Assembly (NCBI GenBank): GCA_018894105.1
Contig: CM032126.1
Coordinates: 27,750,391-27,814,390 of the forward strand
DNA: 64,000 nucleotides
Source of the DNA: Jacaranda mimosifolia
Lineage: Eukaryota; Streptophyta; Magnoliopsida; Lamiales; Bignoniaceae
Direction: 5' to 3'
The position numbers and the translations under genes are program-made. Positions 60,523 to 64,000 of the stretch are shown here, one piece after another; position 1 is the first letter of the stretch, and each line of letters begins with the position of its first letter. Below the pieces are notes generated by a model. That model was not told the DNA's origin. It saw nothing but the letters and a program-made list of their open reading frames with translations, and ran no database searches.

Positions 60523-61822
60523 TGCCTTTTAGTTCTTGTGGTAAAGTGAGGCTCAATCCGTTAGTTAAATACATTGAGTAATTCAGGAGAAAATTGGGCT
60601 TTGTTTGGTATTGTTCTCTAGGAATGTTTTCCAACCTACGCAAGGAGGCGGATTTTCTAACGCGACCAATCAATCTATTATCTTCCTTCCCTAAAATGCT
60701 TTACCCCAAGACTCTAATCTTATTCTCCTGAAAAATTAATCATTACATATATATATATATATCAATAATTACAATTATATATATAAAAAATAATAATAAC
60801 AATAATATAAAAATATATTTTCACTCCACTAATTCAAAAATAAATCTACTTATTTAACATTTACAATTTTATATTTATAGTGTAAAATACGTTTGCCCAA
60901 AAAATAAAATCAAATACGTCATTTTCTTTCAAATTATACTCTAATCATCATCAGAACAAAATTCTATGTGGCTCCACATTTCAAAATACTTTCTTTCATG
61001 ACTTTTTTTAATCAAACATCCAAAATAATGTCACATGGATCTACAGGTATGAGGTGAGCTGATCCACCTCTCAAGTCAAACAAGACGTCTCGGATGCAGA
61101 TTGACTGTAGCCCAAACCACAAGTTCCTTTAGGAGCCAATCTTGAGCCAAACTATAAGAGTGTTTCAAGTGCGTTATGGTATAGTTATATGTGCAATAAA
61201 CTTTAATTAAGATGATTATTTTCTTGGAAAAGAAAAATGGAAGTTGTTGATTATAATTATATATAGGGAGGATTTAATAGTACGTACTGTCCTGGCCGGC
61301 TGAATTATTATGAATGCTGAAGTGAAAAATGTATTATTGTTTTCTCTTTTGGGGCTTCTTTTGTTCTTTTTCTTTTTTTTTTTCATATTTGGAGTTTTGA
61401 TGCTATTAAAGATGTCATGTCAATTATTGTCTTATTTAGCAATTTTTTTCTTTGGTTTTCGTGCATTTTCATCTTATAATATAATAGAAGTAGAGAATTG
61501 TAGTGTTTTTCAACCTAATGATCCAAGATCACATGTAGAGAAATAACAATCAGAATGAAAATACTAGGACAACTACGTGGAAGAATCCAAGTAACTTGAA
61601 TCAAGAAATGTATTAAGGGTATAAGGGGGGCCAGTGGACAAACGCCTGCTTCTTAGGACAGTGCAGGTCAACTTCTATGAGTGTATATTTCTGTCTAGTA
61701 CTTTATTTGTGTGAATAGGTTAATGTTACTAAAACACTCTAATTATCAAGAGTGAAGTTAATAACAAGTAATAAATTTGATAAATTGCAAAGCACAAATA
61801 GCAAATATCAAGATGCCAAAGC

Positions 61823-64000
61823 AAACTATAACCATGGATGGACATATACATATATTTATATATATATATATATATATTTATACACATCAACAGATTTGTG
61901 GAGAATTTTCCTTTATGTGCAGGTCAATTCCGTCTGCTTTTTTTTTTGAACGGTAAGTAGACCACTGGATGATCAGTTAGTAGAATTTATGACTTCCTGG
62001 TCCAAACAAGTTATTAATGTCAATGCTGACCAATTAGCTGCAGTTGTTTTGCCTTGGTAGGTTGATGTTTATGACTACAACATTAAAACCCCCTACCATA
62101 TCAGATATTTATAACCTGAAAAGAGATCAAAGAGAACCTCATATAAAAAGTGATGAATAGTTATTCTAGATTTTTTCAGAAGTAGTTAATATTTATATTG
62201 AATTGAAGCAGACAGTCTGCCACTGCAAGTCATGTAGCAATGTTTTTATAATTTTAATATGTTTGACTCCTTTTTAATAATAATGGTAATGATGTGGTGG
62301 GAGCCCTCTTTTAAAGGCTCTATGTTTGATCTTTAGTTTTGTTCAAGAAATCATCAATTCCCAAGCATTCTTTTTTGACCAACCAGTCTTACTTCATATT
62401 TAAACAGTTTAAGCTTTGTAGACTACCTCAAGATTTGAGAAAAGAGAACACTTTTTTTGTTTGGTTCTGTAATGACACACAAAGAGAGAAGTGCAAAGTT
62501 GTCAGTGATGATGATGGCTTCTTAATTTGGTAGGCCACCCCCACTCACTACGCTTGTCAACAAAGTACTGATAAATATGCTTATTAAAGAAATGGGCTGC
62601 AGGTGTTTGTTTGTTGTTATCCAGTCTAATCAATAAAGCTCTCTCTCTCTCTCTGTCTCTCTGATTTGTGATTAGAAAATGGGTTTATGTAATGATGTGA
62701 TGTTATGCTATGTTGAGTTAGGTTTATAGATCATGTGAATTGCTATAGCTTTTAGGTGTGAGGGCATTAATTTTGAATTTAGTTAATTGAATATTGTAAT
62801 TAAAATTATAAATTTTTAGTATTTATTTTATTTTTTTGTAGTGTATTTGTTTATGTTTTATATTTTTTATTATTTAAAAATAAAATTTTCATTAAAATAT
62901 CATCTTTTTAATTTTAATACCTATGATCATCATCTTTAGATTTATATATTTATTTATTCAATTAGGACCACGTTCTATTAAAAATCATTAAGATCCATTA
63001 ATTATTACTATGAACAGAGTGATTGCAAGTTTGAGTTTCATGGGGATCAATCATATTCTCTTTCTTTTTCTTTTTTTTTAAAAAAAAGGGAACAAAACCA
63101 ATTAATTATACCATTATTTCTTTTTCTAGTCATATTAAGTAATGAAACCCATAATAAAAAAAATTAATAATAATATTTATCCTAATATAATTTTTATTGA
63201 ATGGGCTTAAGTAATATAAATTGGAAACACAAAAATTAATATATAATTTTCATTACCACTCTCTTATAGCAAAATATCTTCTCCAGTTTTATAAAATCAA
63301 CATTACATCACTAATACAAATGCAATTTTATTTTCACAAAAAAATCAATAGAAGAACTCATTTTTATTTTTATTTTTATTTTTATTTTTTTAAAATATGA
63401 AATTTTAAACTTTAAAATGAAAAGGAAACCAACGAGATACTTAAAAGTTTGATTGGTTGTATTTTTATTTTCAGTGTTTTCAACCAATTTTTATATCTTA
63501 TCAATAAAATTATGTCAAAATAAAAAATTACTATTAAATATAATATGTGCCCCATTATTTTGGGAGAATAGAGAAAGAATTGAATTAGTTAATGGATTAT
63601 GTTTTAATAAAAAATTATTATAAATTTAGTATGGACCTTATTGTTTGGAATGATAGCAAAATTATTATTTAATAATTAATAAATTCTAATTATTTGAGAC
63701 TTGAAATAATAACCATATATGAAAACCAAAAAAAAAATGTTATATTTATCAAAAATGGGAAACATATGTTCTATTTATGAAATAGTTCAAAGTGAAAAAA
63801 GACCCTCATAAAATACAACCAACCTTATGTTCTACAGTAAAAAACACCTTTTTCCTTGGAAGAGCTACAATCACATAGGCAAGTATTTTACTTTAAGCAT
63901 GTAAATAATTATGAGGTTTTCAAATGGCAAATTTGAACAATACAAAAGATTATAAAATTCCAAATCAAACACATGAAAAGAAAAGATTATATATATATAT
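61823..64000. other. Right flank, no gene seen
   Basis: Unique AT-rich sequence after the end of block B. It contains an (AT)n tract near 61855-61880, a (CT)n tract at 62639-62663, and a TTTTTA repeat near 63360-63392. A plus-strand frame of 64 codons (62339-62533) has no recognisable domain. Confidence 0.5.

Larger units (their letters stand above)
43811..61822. repeat. Tandem duplication, block B
   Basis: Direct repeat of block A. Segments 43811-45857 and 52240-61822 align with block A; 45857-52240 is private to block B. It lacks every insertion listed inside copy 1 and so gives an empty-site record for them. The homologous piece around 43973-44200 contains short open frames that are broken in block A, so they are not called as genes. 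Confidence 0.88.

Noticed and set aside
1..64000. CRISPR arrays, bacterial operons, tRNA or rRNA genes
   Set aside because: No regular short direct repeats with unique spacers, no ribosome-binding-site organisation, and no recognisable tRNA or rRNA core sequences. The initiator-Met-like words are retrotransposon primer-binding sites.

Overview
The window is AT-rich nuclear DNA from a flowering plant, most likely a eudicot. Evidence for this is spliced genes with short exons and GT/GC-AG introns, Ty1/copia retrotransposons primed by initiator tRNA-Met, hAT, Mutator and Tourist-type elements, and extensive AT-rich spacer. I cannot name the species from sequence alone. Nothing is bacterial: there are no operons, no CRISPR array, and no tRNA or rRNA gene that I could see.

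The only convincing host gene is present twice, in direct orientation, inside a large tandem duplication (block A about 129-29524, block B about 43811-61822). It is a nine-exon calcineurin-like metallophosphoesterase of the type shared by plants and cyanobacteria (TIGR04168-like). Copy 1 spans 6654-27344 (298 codons) and copy 2 spans 53176-60350 (303 codons). All five metal-binding motifs (GDVH, GDFG, GNHD, AHNG, GHMH) are present in both. Every exon boundary keeps the same phase, and both copies use a GC-AG intron after exon 3.

The rest is mostly transposable elements, and the duplication makes them unusually readable because each copy shows the empty site for insertions in the other. Copy 1 has been inflated threefold. 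Intron 2 carries a three-level nest: a minus-strand copia, interrupted by a hAT-like element, itself interrupted by a plus-strand copia. Intron 4 holds a solo LTR, intron 5 a Tourist MITE, and intron 6 two hAT elements, one with another nested inside. A further hAT sits 9 bases after the stop codon. Block A's upstream part also has two hATs, a long-TIR Mutator-like element and an LTR-like insert with a hAT inside. Block B has its own insertions: a roughly 6.4 kb segment with a decayed plant-mobile-domain/Ulp1-type ORF and tandem repeats, a Tourist MITE, and a hAT immediately upstream of copy 2.

Between the blocks lies a 10.4 kb minus-strand copia element (31063-41441) with long LTRs of about 2.2 kb and a GTTTT target duplication. 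A further hAT lies at 30086-30828. The right flank (61823-64000) is AT-rich with simple repeats and no gene that I can support.

The most interesting biology is the divergence of the two phosphoesterase copies. Copy 2 can begin 29 codons further upstream, giving a leader with no acidic residues. In copy 1 that leader is put out of frame by one extra base. Copy 1 also lacks five residues right after the GHMH motif and has a transposon between its stop codon and its poly(A) signal.
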